From Nematostella vectensis (Eukaryota; Cnidaria; Anthozoa; Actiniaria; Edwardsiidae), in NCBI RefSeq assembly GCF_932526225.1, contig NC_064037.1, positions 11,576,203 to 11,640,202 on the forward strand: a DNA stretch of 64,000 nt, read 5' to 3'. The position numbers and the translations under genes were made by a program. Within the stretch, counting starts at the first letter, position 1, and every line of letters starts with the position of its first letter. The notes under the pieces are model-generated. The model ran no database searches. It saw only the letters and a list, made by a program, of their open reading frames with translations, and was not told the DNA's origin. Shown here one piece after another: positions 54,150 to 64,000 of the stretch.

Positions 54150-54708
54150 GAATTGGAGGACTGGAGGCAGGACGCCAGCCAACCATATTACGTAAATTTG
54201 AATTTCCCTCCTCCATCCTTTGATTTTCATTTCTATGCGCTTTGTTTAACTGTCCATCTAAAATCAAGAGAATGTCTTCTTCGTTTGTCTTGATTTCCCT
54301 GGAGGCTTCCATTGGGAATAAAGCCAGGGGCAAAAGAAAAATGGTGATATTATTTGCATAACGAGGGGAAAAATCAAATGTTTACTATTTTCATTTTTAT
54401 GTACGTAGTTTTATATATGTGATGAGGATGCCACGCATCCTCATCACGCGACGACTGAAGTCCTATTTCAGATCGAGGATGACAGAAGATCGTGTAGTAA
54501 TATTCCCAAAGTCTGACGCATTGAAGCCAATTTCAAACCCAAAAGCGGGAGCTATGAAATCTTCACGGGGATGCGGGATAAGGGGCCACGCCCTCATCTA
54601 GCTTCTGAACGCTTTGACTGCAAGTTGTTAAAATCCTGCGTACGCCCGTGAAAGCTCAAGTTTATGCTATTTTCTAGCAAGTCCATGATTTAATGCTGTC
54701 AAAAAGCA

Positions 54709-55006
54709 ATGGATTCCAGCGAAGACGAAATCGTGCGGCCGCTTAAAAGGTTCAGTAAAGATGAGGAAGAAGTAGCTTTGTCGCAAGCTGCACCCGCGTC
54801 GACAAGATACAAGAAGAAGTGGTGTGTCAACATGTTTAAAAATTGGCGTTCTAACCGAGTGAACAAAATAACCGCAAAGGAGTCAACAATCTTCAATATA
54901 AGACTATCCGATCTTGAAAGCGTCGACAGCGCATGGGAATCCATATCGGCTCCTCCCCTTAATTTCTGGATCGCAAAATTCATTCAAGAAGTTGCAGATA
55001 AACAAG
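54709..55006 (+). CDS. First exon (or fragment) of a ZMYM/QRICH1-like, Crypton-derived protein
   Basis: An ATG opens a frame with an acidic N-terminus (MDSSEDEIVRP), then KKKWCVNMFKNWRSNR and PPLNFWIAKFIQEVADKQG. This spacing of a basic W-x-x-x-F-x-x-W helix and a LNFWIxKFxxEVxxK helix is what I associate with the DUF3504-type region of ZMYM2/3/4, QRICH1 and related animal proteins derived from Crypton tyrosine recombinases. A donor CAAG|GTATTT at 55006/55007 leaves phase 1. I cannot find the following exons before the ABCC gene starts, so this is either a fragment or an exon spliced to something I do not recognise. Family call is by memory of motif style, not alignment. Confidence 0.5.
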
Positions 55007-55393
55007 GTATTTATTCATTTATTTCATTTTGTACCACTTTGTGTTGCTCGATTAAACTTGAATCAGCGATTTGGGTTACGGTAGCGCTCTAAAACAGCAC
55101 CGTTATTACATGGCATTTAAAAACACAGAACATTAAAGCGAAGTTAAGTTGCAATGCTAATTGGAAATTAATTTGTTTTCATTTTTTGGGTAACCGATAC
55201 CTCGCTCCAACTTTATACCAGATCTTGGCTGGTCTTATGATGCACCCAATGGCTCTATAAACATAAGTGGTAGCTGCAATATTACTATTATTTACTTCTA
55301 GTTGTAGGTTCTATAACCTACCTATTGTAACTTGATCAATGATTAAGGTGAGGACGAAATAAAGTGCTGTTTGTGAGTAGTGAATTAAGTCCG

Positions 55394-55449
55394 AGGACTG
55401 GAACAAAATTAATTCAGTCCCTGGACTGAATTAATTTTGTTCCAGTCCT
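55394..55449. repeat. Perfect inverted repeat, 27-bp arms, 2-base loop
   Basis: AGGACTGGAACAAAATTAAT... (55394-55420) and its exact complement (55423-55449) are separated by CT only. Confidence 0.95.
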
Positions 55450-56468
55450 AGTACTTCACCCCCAGCTCTTCCCTGCTAAATTCAATACCCTCCCCGTCTT
55501 TTAGACACTGGACTAGACCAGATTTCAAGTATCATCATGTGACCAAATTTAAGTAATTTGGTTGGCTGGCGTCCTGCTAATTAATTAATGAGGATGAGAA
55601 TTTTACTTGGCCACCTTAGTTACAGGTTGCAAACGTGCACCAATCTTCCAGCGCCTTCGCATTGATCAAGACCCGAGAATGCTTCCTTCATCATTGCGTG
55701 TCGGAATGTGACGTAAAGCATGACAGCTTACTCTGCCAAAGGCAGCAGTCATCCAGAAATAAAGCCTGCGTTGAAGGTAAAGTTCGGCTGCCGGGGTAAA
55801 GTTCGGCTGTCAACTCAGGCTACCAAGCGACCACCAATCAAACCAATTGTTCAGGTCTTAGAAAGTTGTTACGGTTGCCCTCAAAAAAACAGATATCTTT
55901 AAGTTGTGGAGCAAGGAAGTTAAAGTAATAAAAGGTAATTATTGAACTGAAATTTGCTTCGCTTTTATTAATACGTGAAGACGCATTAAAGACGCACTAT
56001 TATACATTGAATAGGAAAACGATTTGAAAAAGTGTAAAGATAAATATTTGTTCGCGTTGCAATTGAATCTGCAAATAAAACTATTAATGCCTGCAGCTAA
56101 AGGCTAAAAGAAGTTACAAATGTATTTCAAAAATTACAATACTACACAATACCTCATCTTTTTTTCTACAGGTTAAGGTTACCTTATCAACTCTTTCTTT
56201 TGATTGCTTTGATCGATTTGTCTGAGAATATATACGTTTTTAAACCTCTAAGAAATCATTGCAAATTGAAGTCATTAGAATAATAGCCTAGATTTAGGTG
56301 CTAGGGCTTGGAAAAAACAAAGGGACTATAACCTAGGAAATTACAGCGTATTAGAATTGTTATTACTATATTATCAATTATCATTATTATGATGATGGGT
56401 GCAACACATTAATCTACATTTTCTTTACACTGACATAAGTTTTTAAATCTTTTCTTTCGCTGATATAG
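55450..56468. other. Between the ZMYM-like exon and ABCC exon, no supported gene
   Basis: A short frame at 55720-55902 (GCCGGGG-rich, basic) has no recognisable domain. It should contain the promoter and 5' end of the ABCC gene. Confidence 0.35.
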
Positions 56469-56630
56469 ATGCCCCAAGTGCTAAGCATTCCATCGTGGAT
56501 ACGTGAGTCCACTGCGTTTTTATTCTTCACGTGGATGAATAAAACCCTTAATGTTGGCAACACACGCAGACTCAAGGAAGAAGACTTGATTCCTTTACAA
56601 GAAAAAGACCGGACAGAACCCTTGTTACAG
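56469..56630 (+). CDS. ABCC exon 1 seen: cytosolic lead-in
   Basis: Encodes [20 protein letters not shown] and [12 protein letters not shown], the lead-in conserved before TMD1 in short ABCC proteins. Phase 0 donor CAG|GTAACC. Confidence 0.85.
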
Positions 56631-59600
56631 GTAACCGGATAGGATAATAAAATGAAATGGTTATTTTATCTATAGACTCGCTTGAATACGCGCACCTCAA
56701 AATAATTAGCAAAATTTGAATAGTCCTCAAAATTCACTCATGCAGCACCTCAAAGCAATTAGCAAAATTTGAAAAGTCCTCAAAATTTACTCACACATCA
56801 CCTCAAAACAATGAGCAAAATTTGAATAGTCCTCAAAATTTACTCACACAACACCTCAAAACAACTAGCAAAATTTGAATAGTCCTCAAAATTCACACAT
56901 GCAGCACCTCAAAACAAATTAGCAAAATTTGAAAAGTCCTCAAAATCTACTCACACATCACCTCAAAACAATGAGCAAAATTTGAAAAGTCCTCAAAATT
57001 TACTCTCACAACACCTCGAAACAACTAGCAATATTGAATAGTCCTCGAAATCTACTCACACAACACCTCAAAACAATTAGCAAATTGTCCTTGAAATTTA
57101 CACACACACACACAATAAAATTGATGCGTAACGCGAACAATGTAAAGATGTTACAAAAATACATTATCAGATTATTAAAATTTATTATTCACTTTGTATA
57201 ATGCTACAAACAACCAAAACAATATAAAAACTTGGTCCGTGTAGCTGTGGACCATGCTAACTCAAAAGGCACATATCAATCTAAACACGCACAGACCAAA
57301 TAACTAAATAATTTACTAAAATACTCTTTTTGGACTTGCGCACAAAAAAATACAAAATGCCCAAATAGTCGTGTTCGTGAACCAAAAGAATGAATACAAT
57401 ACAAAAAAAACTGGAATTTGACTCTGCCTTCAGGGCCCTGAAGAATTTGACTCTTCTTCAGGGCCCTGAAAGCTCCTGAAGAAGTCTTATTAAAGTCGAA
57501 ACTTTGGCAGCGTCGAATTCCAGTTTTTGGTGTATTGGACTTGCGCACGATACAGTAAAAGAGCGGAGATGGGAATGAAAGTACAGAATTTGCTCATATT
57601 ACGTGATCACATTTAATAAGCCTAGCAGAGTTACAGAAACAGCTATGGAATTTACAATGCAAGCCACGAGACTGCCGTGCAATGTTACGGATGGATTGAG
57701 TAAATGACAATTTCAAGGTTTACAAGCCCCGCTGGCCTGTTCACAGCTTTTTCAAAAATAACAATTAAATTTACAGAAAGAAAACTCTATGTGACAATAA
57801 CGAAATTGACAAGGACGTTTCAAAATATAAATATTATAGAATTTTATGCTCTTGAATAATACAATAAACTCTAACACCATATTCAATTTACCATCCTAAT
57901 CTCTATGGTACGCCCCTTTTTGACAGAACTCGAAGCTCAAGGTTATTTATGCTGTTTCTTTCTTTTCTTTCTTATTCCACAGTTGCTGGATGATAACTGG
58001 TCAGTGGAGCTGCAAATAGCTGGCGAAGAATCAAGGCGACCAAGGCTATGGCGAGCGTTGCTTCAAATGTTTTCAAAGCGTTACTGTATACTTGTGATCG
58101 GCTTGAAGCTCCTAGCGTCCTTAGCGGGGCTGCTGCTTGCCATACTGGTGTGGTTCTTCTTGAGATCATTGTCGATGACATCCCACATGGATCAGACTTC
58201 AGCTGGGCTATACGTCATGGGTATCACTACCGTCTCGCTGGTTAAAGTGTTCGCGTCACATCACTCTGATTATCAGTCGCTACTGCAAGGCATGCGTGTA
58301 AGAGTAGCAATCACTGGAGTCATCTACAAGCGAGTAAGGGAGAAATGTATAAAGGGGCGGGACTTATTAACGAGGTTATGACACAAAATACTTCGACCAA
58401 AATAGAATTAAATGAATAGATTTTTCTTAAACAGAGCGATGTATGTTCGAACTAAATGTGTTTTGATGAGAGAACCCGAGAGTAGCTTGTATTTTTATCC
58501 GTAAGTTAAACAACTTGATGCGTAGGCGAACCGACTCTTTATTCATGGGCGCGAATACTTTTATAGACATGGGCGATAAAACGACGTGGGCGTCGTATTA
58601 TCGAGGCCAGCGTCGACGTAAACAACCTCCTCTCTTTCTCTTAATTCACCCTTGAAATAGAAAACAAGAGTTGTATATTAATTATTTACTTTTTAAGTCC
58701 AAAATGAGGAAGAGTAAATAGCCACCCCAGCCATTGAAAATTCCCTGAATTTCCCCCTGAAGTAAACATCATGACATCGCAGATTTCATCCTCTAGTGAG
58801 GTAGGTGCTTAACGCGAGGTTATTAAGGGGATTCAGAGATTTATTGAGTGATTTATAATTTTATCACGTTACCTTGAACTTCAATTTCAGTTGCTGTACT
58901 TGAGTCGAGCAGGTATAGCGAGCATCAGTACTGGGAGCACAATAAACCTAGCCTCCAACGACTCCTTGCGCCTGGAGCGTGCTGTCCTCACAACCGTCTA
59001 TGGTATCGCGGCTCTCTTCGAGATATCCGTAGCTTTGGTCTTACTAGTGGTCCTTATTGGCTGGCAGGCGTTGTCCGGGGTTTTATTTTACTTTATCGTG
59101 GCCGTGTACATCTCAGCTATGGCTGGTCAGCTATCAAAGCTAAACTCGAAGTCTTGTGCGCTTGCGGATGAGCGGCTCGGGGTTATTGGTGAAGTAATCG
59201 CAGGAATTCGTACAGTGAAGATGTTAGCACTCGAGTGGTTCTACCGGGATAAGGTGAACATGCTTAGAAGGTAAAGATATATGTATGCTGATGGTGTGTG
59301 TACCATAACATTGTTCTTAGAAGGTAAAGTTATATGCATGTTGATGGCAGCACTATAACATTGTGCATAAAAGGTAAAGATATGTTGATATAGTATGTTG
59401 ATAGTGATACTATAAACTGTGATTTCTCCCAGACTTCTCTCCCCCTCTGATATTTCTTTTTCTTCTGCTTTTGCTTCCTTTCCTCCCTTTTCCATACATA
59501 TTTCCGACTTGCTTTAGTTATGCCTTCCCGTGCTTGCTTGCTTCTGTCCGCCCTTTCTTTTCCTTCCTTTTTCCTTCCCTCTTTCTATCCAAGTTACCTA

Positions 59601-61837
59601 CCTACTTTGCTAACACCCTTCATTATCCATTCGTCCCTTATTCTTTCCTTCCTTATATCCCCCCTTTCTCTTCCTTCCCCTCACAACCTTTCTTTCTGTT
59701 TCCCAACACTCTCCCTCCCTCGCCTTTTCTCCTCTTTCTGTTACCTTCATGTCCTAACAGTGTATATGTTTTTGCAATAAGTTTATGTCGCAGTAGCTGA
59801 GCCTACCTCATAATGCACATTTCTTGGCGTTTATTCCAGGAAAGAGATGCGTTACATTCGTATAAAGAGTCTGGTACTGTCGAGTTTTTCCGCTCTTTAC
59901 TTCACCTCCACATCAATCGCCACTTTAATATCAATCTCCTCACTCCTCTACGCGGACGTGCCCCTATCCGTCTTTAAGATCTTCACGCTAGTCATGACCT
60001 TGAACATTATGCGTTTTTCCGTCACCGTGTGCCTCACGGAATGTCTTCGAGGTTTGGCGGACGCTAAGGTAGCAGTTCAACGAATTGAACGATTTCTGGT
60101 CACCACGAACGATAAACCAATCGGTACCCAGACACCGAGGTTTAGGAAGAGAAGTTTAACAAGGTGGATCTCACCCAACAAAACTTGCACTCTTCATAAT
60201 AACTTATTCAAACGTAACAAGAATCCGTACTTTTATATGGGGAACAAAAGAATTAATGATGAGCCAGTACTTTTAAAAATGCGTCTAAATCATAACCCAC
60301 AAAAAAAAGACAGAACTGCGATGGTCGATATAAGGGATGTATCAGCTTGTTGGGCACACCAATGTGAAGACGATGATGTTACACTGACGGGTATCAAGCT
60401 AAAAGCTGTTGGTGATGATTTAGTGATAATAACTGGCCCAGTAGGAGGAGGGAAGTCATCCCTTCTGTTATCGATACTCGGTGAAATTCCTCTTATATCA
60501 GGGTCTATTTCAGTGCGGGGACGGATAGCATACGTCCCACAAATCCCATGGATATCCTCAGGAACTATACGCGAGAACATCACTTTTGGTAAACAAATGG
60601 AGGAGGAGAGGTATAACAAAGTATTGGAGGTTTGTAGCTTGGTTAGCGATCTTAGTCTCTTTCCTAGAGGTGACCTTACTGTGATTGGAGAACGTGGTGC
60701 TAGCTTAAGTGGTGGTCAGCAGTCTCGTGTTAGTTTGGCACGCGCAGTGTATGCCGACGTTGAAATCTATCTGCTGGATGACCCTTTCAGCTCACTTGAC
60801 TCGAAGGTTGGACAGGATATTTTCAATGAGTGCATCCAGCGGGCACTTTCCAACAAGCTCAAAATCTTAGTAACACATCAAATTAAATATTTCAATTTCG
60901 CGGACTGTGTTATCTTCCTCAGTCGTGGAAAAATAGGTCAAGACATCTCTCAGCGCGAGGATGAGTTGAACTCAGCCATAATTGGAAAGAGGAACGACAA
61001 CGATACTGAAGGTGATTCGCATGCTGCAAAAGATGACAAAAAAGATTACGTGATTGCTAGCGATAGCGGAATATCTGAGCCATCACCTCACAGTGGCTCT
61101 TACCATGAACCGTGCATATTTAATAATACTGATGCTAGAAACAATCAGGATATCATGAATAGTGGTGGACAAAGGATCAACGCGCACAAAGTTGATATCC
61201 ACCATGAAAAGAGTAGAATCCAAAGTTATGACAACGAATGTTTTATCTTAGATGAACAAAAAGACAATCTGGTAAATACTTCTCTGACTTCTATCAACAT
61301 TTCCAGTGACGTCCAATTGAAGGAATCAAATTTGACATCATCAAACGAAGGCGAATGGGTACTACGGGTACAAAATAACGATTGTTTACGCTATAAAACA
61401 AGGAATACAAAACACAGCGACGCACAGGCTTCTCCTAACAAGAAGATGTCAAATTGCTTTCCTGAGATTGGAAGAGGCGAAAGAGCGTCTAAGATTCTTC
61501 TCCAGCTTCACCGTGCCTCCGGCAGGGAGCGAAACGATTCGTTTATTGAGCTTGGAGATGGCCCCATTAAGCAGGATCTGGCGGAAGACGACGAAGATTA
61601 CCAATGCGGCTCCGTTGGATGGAGGGTGTACTGGTCGTACTTCCGCGCAGGCCTGCCTACGTCTGCTATTGTAGCACTTCTACTATATTTCCTTCTCGCT
61701 CAAGGTGAGTGCTAACGGCGGAAGTCACCTTATCACAGCCTCTTATGAGACGCTCTTGTAGTGAAATACCTAGAGGCAGTAGGAAAGGGGACAAACGTTG
61801 CAGGTATTTCGGGAATACATGGTAAAGGAATAGATAG

Positions 61838-61927
<90 letters not shown>

Positions 61928-64000
61928 TCCTTAAAGCCAAAGCAAGGAAAACTAACCACGCGCTAATAGAAGATGCGCAAATGATGTTTAAACAAAATAT
62001 GACCTAATTTATGATCATGTCTTCACAATTCATATTGATGGCCTTTTAATTTTCAGTCTCCCTTATTGGTCCAAACTGGTGGCTTTCACGTCTATCCAGC
62101 ATGCAACGCACAGAGCAGAGAAGCAGCCTTACCCTCGGCATCTATGGTACTATTGTCGGATGTACAGTCCTCTTCATAAGTACCCGTGCCTTTCTCTTCT
62201 TCCATGCAGCTCTGAACTCGTCGTGCAATCTTCACGACACAATGGTAATGGCTATCATCAAGTCCCCCGCCCTGTTCTTCGACACAAACCCAATTGGTCG
62301 GATACTCAACCGATTGTCTCGTGATATTGCGTGTATGGACGACCTTCTACCAAATCACGTCTACCGCTCGTTTTCTTTGTGCTTGTTCTCGCTGTCCGCC
62401 CTGATTCTTCCTGCGGGCACTAACGTTTGGTTGACCTTAGCTGTTGTACCGCTAATTGGTATCTATGTCTATCTTGGGAGGTACTTTTTGCGCTCCTCAC
62501 GAGAACTTAAGAGGCTTGAGTCAGTGAGATGCAGCCCTGTGTATTCGCATATTGCTGAAACAATTGACGGCATTGAAGTGGTACGCGCTTCAAACATGCA
62601 ACGCGTGTACCTGGAAAAGCTTATCAGGTAAAATAAAACAACTGCTTTTTGTTGGATCCGTCACAACGTGGTTTCCGCTAGGTGGGAGATGAGTACACGT
62701 TGCAACCGTCTTCCCTGTGTTTTCATTGATAGAATGGCTAAAGCATTATCTACATTTTCTAGATACCAAGATCTTAACACACAGGCTTCATTCCTTGTCC
62801 TTTCGTCCGCACGGTGGATGGCCCTGAGACTCGACCTTCTCACCGTTTTATCTATAGCAATGGTCGCTACTGGGGCGCTTCTTGCAAGTCAAGACGCAGG
62901 TAAGCTGAGATGGGAATACATGCTTATCCCAGCCTGCATTGCTCCTTGGGTAGCAAGGATCTTATCCAGCTTGAATAGCTAGTAAGTCCTTATTCCTACA
63001 TTTCTCATCTCTTGGGTAGCAAGATCTTATCCAACTTGAACAAGCTTGCAAGTCCTTATTCCTGCATTGCTCATCTCCTTGGGTAGCAAGATCTTATCCA
63101 GCTTGAACAAGCTTGCAAGTCCTTATTCCTGCATTGCTCATCTCCTTGGGTAGCAAGATCTTATCCAGCTTGAACAAGCTTGTAAGTCCTTATTCCTGCA
63201 TTGCTCATCTCCCTGGGTAGCAAGACCTTATCCAGCTTGAATAAGCTTGTAAGTCCTTATTCCTGCATTGCTCATCTCCTTGGGTAGCAAGATCTTATCC
63301 AGCTTGAATAAGCTTGTAAGTCCTTATTCCTGTATTGCTCATCTCCTTGGGTAGCAAGATCTTATCCAGCTTGAATAAGCTAGTCAGTCGTTATTCCAGC
63401 ATTGCTAGGGGCAAATTTTGTAGCTGATAGAATCCATCATTTGACAAATGGGTTTCACTTCCACTTACTGCATTGTCCAGGATTTGCTGAGAAGGGGTGC
63501 ATAAGGCTGATTTAGACATCACGATTAGTCGTACGCGACTCGTTCGCAGCACCTCTACAACTTAAGCGTAAAGTGTAAATCAGCCTTCGACGTTTGGCTA
63601 CGAAAATCGTAGTGTGTAATTCAGGGTTTAAGACATGTCGTAAGCAGGTCGCATGAATAAATCCGTGCTGTCTAAAACAGCCTTTAAAGTATCTGGGAAA
63701 AAGTATATGGGAAAATGATAATATTAGACGATCCTCCATTAAGATGTAGTTGACAGTTGAAATAATTATTTGCTTTTCCAGCCCTGGCTGGACTGTCCCT
63801 GACTTTTGCCATGGAATCACTGGATGCAACGCAATTCGGCGTACGTCAGTGCTCTGAAGTTGAAAACGACATGACCTCTACCGAGAGAGTCCTCTCTTAC
63901 ACTAATCTACCACCCGAACCAGGCTACAGCAGAACGATACGGCCGCACGAGGACTGGCCCGAGCAAGGCGCCCTGTCGTTGCGTGACGTTTGTTTAGCTT
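56469..64000 (+). CDS. ABCC/MRP4-type ABC transporter (partial; NBD2 lies past the right edge)
   Basis: Exons 56469-56630, 57983-58333, 58891-59270, 59840-61704, 62057-62627, 62763-62899 and 63782-64000+ join in phase. The protein has no TMD0. It begins with the cytosolic lead-in [20 protein letters not shown], then TMD1, NBD1, a long linker and TMD2. NBD1 has Walker [10 protein letters not shown] (about residues 497-505), Q-loop VPQIPW, signature [14 protein letters not shown], Walker [13 protein letters not shown] (Asp in place of the catalytic Glu, normal for ABCC NBD1) and H-loop LVTHQ. TMD2 has the ABCC hallmark [18 protein letters not shown]. These are ATP-driven exporters of organic anions and conjugates. 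The NBD1-TMD2 linker is about 220 residues and Ser/Asn/Asp-rich, longer than usual. The ATG directly follows an AG, so an upstream exon may exist. Confidence 0.92.
56690..57110. repeat. Tandem repeat, ~62-bp unit, about 7 copies
   Basis: Units with ACCTCAAAACAATTAGCAAA and AGTCCTCAAAATTTACTCAC in ABCC intron 1. Confidence 0.93.
57414..57530. repeat. Repeat fragment with CTTCAGGGCCCTGAAG and GAAGTCTTATTAAAGTCGAA
   Basis: The last block recurs at 29047-29080 (TGAAGAAGTCTTATTAAAGT then CGAAAATTTGGCAG), marking a dispersed family. TTCAGGGCCCTGAA is a palindrome present twice. Confidence 0.7.
57983..58333 (+). CDS. ABCC exon 2: TMD1 helices 1-2
   Basis: Encodes [14 protein letters not shown], two hydrophobic helices ([20 protein letters not shown] and [17 protein letters not shown]) and [15 protein letters not shown]. 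Phase 0 in and out. Confidence 0.9.
58891..59270 (+). CDS. ABCC exon 3: TMD1 helices 3-4
   Basis: Encodes [20 protein letters not shown] and [20 protein letters not shown], both ABCC-typical. The donor AGAAG|GTAAAG lies in a threefold repeat. Confidence 0.92.
59261..59382 (+). repeat. Three copies of a ~52-bp unit containing the ABCC exon-3 donor
   Basis: AGAAG|GTAAAG occurs at 59266-59276 (the real donor) and 59319-59329; AAAAG|GTAAAG occurs at 59369-59379. Each copy is preceded by related sequence (CATAACATTGT). Confidence 0.9.
59840..61704 (+). CDS. ABCC exon 4: TMD1 end, NBD1 and regulatory linker
   Basis: An unusually large exon (1865 bases) covering the last TMD1 helices, all NBD1 motifs, a ~220-residue hydrophilic linker and the first TMD2 helix ([13 protein letters not shown]). 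Phase 2 in, phase 1 out. Confidence 0.95.
61840..61925. repeat. (TA)n microsatellite
   Basis: About 43 uninterrupted TA units in ABCC intron 4. Confidence 0.97.
62057..62627 (+). CDS. ABCC exon 5: TMD2
   Basis: Encodes [11 protein letters not shown], hydrophobic helices and [18 protein letters not shown], ending at [13 protein letters not shown]...LIR. Phase 1 in, phase 2 out. Confidence 0.94.
62763..62899 (+). CDS. ABCC exon 6: TMD2 helix
   Basis: Encodes [18 protein letters not shown] and [19 protein letters not shown]. Phase 2 in, phase 1 out. Confidence 0.9.
62935..63400. repeat. Tandem repeat, ~66-bp unit, about 7 copies
   Basis: Units with CTTGGGTAGCAAGATCTTAT and AAGTCCTTATTCCTGCATTG in ABCC intron 6, beginning about 35 bases after the exon-6 donor. 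Confidence 0.94.
63505..63690. repeat. Dispersed repeat, second copy (ABCC intron 6)
   Basis: Partner of 18795-18930: shared TTTGGCTACGAAAATCGTAG-like, TTTAAGACATGTCGTAAGCA-like and CGTGCTGTCT blocks. Confidence 0.7.
63782..64000 (+). CDS. ABCC exon 7: end of TMD2 leading to NBD2 (runs off the window)
   Basis: Encodes [19 protein letters not shown], the [19 protein letters not shown] block and [10 protein letters not shown], the usual approach to NBD2. Open at the right edge. Confidence 0.93.

Noticed and set aside
53749-54333. Minus-strand frames with a hydrophobic start and an acidic helix
   Set aside because: No family resemblance, and the region includes one arm of a hairpin repeat; not enough to call a gene.
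56690-57110. A CRISPR-like array (regular ~62-bp repeats)
   Set aside because: The whole unit repeats with no unique spacers, in an intron of a eukaryotic gene; it is an ordinary minisatellite.
57478-57515. Hammerhead ribozyme (CTGAAGA...CGAAA arrangement)
   Set aside because: The core letters partly fit, but the segment between them does not form stem II. The same motif at 29047 has the same flaw, so it is listed as a dispersed repeat only.

Overview
The window reads as nuclear DNA of an invertebrate animal, most likely a cnidarian and probably an anthozoan. This rests on gene content and style: secreted astacin proteases joined to TSP1 and MAM domains, an intronless class A GPCR, a metazoan phytochelatin synthase, a free-standing ALK-type glycine-rich domain, short to medium GT-AG introns, and intergenic DNA full of small inverted-repeat elements and minisatellites. 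The species is an inference.

Layout. 1-483 is the last exon of a lysine/serine-rich gene entering from the left. 3049-4712 (+) is a two-exon secreted glycine-rich protein. 4.7-11.4 kb is repeat-rich with no gene I can support. 11436-12188 (-) is a single-exon phytochelatin synthase and 14695-15621 (-) a single-exon GPCR. 17073-49333 holds three astacin metalloprotease paralogs. Astacin-1 (+, 11 exons, 17073-24624) is followed by leftover exons of a second MAM domain up to 31897. Astacin-2 (+, 14 exons, 32627-42448) has astacin, two TSP1-type repeats, MAM, a Thr-rich linker and MAM. Astacin-3 (-, 11 exons, 49333-43249) is convergent to it. 49.4-54.7 kb is repeats and low-complexity DNA. 54709-55006 is a lone exon resembling the ZMYM/QRICH1 (Crypton-derived) domain. 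56469 to the right edge (+) is an ABCC/MRP4-type transporter, with TMD1, NBD1, a long linker and TMD2 present and NBD2 beyond the edge.

I built the multi-exon models by reading through GT-AG junctions and requiring phase continuity. The three astacin genes share one phase map (1-1-1-2-1-1-1-1-1-0), so they come from duplication of one intron-rich ancestor. All are predicted to be secreted zymogens with an FxGD aspartate switch, the HExxHxxGxxHE zinc site and C-terminal TSP1/MAM binding modules.

The most unusual feature is that splice sites themselves have been tandemly amplified. Astacin-2 has a donor in a 5 x 25-bp array (exon 2) and an acceptor in a 13 x 20-bp array (exon 11). Astacin-3 has an acceptor in a 68-bp array that fills intron 4 (exon 5) and a duplicated exon-6 acceptor. 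The ABCC gene has a donor repeated three times (exon 3). Decayed copies of the astacin-2 exon-9 donor lie in the following intron. Astacin-1 also shows a frame break where its linker should begin, which cuts off the second MAM domain.
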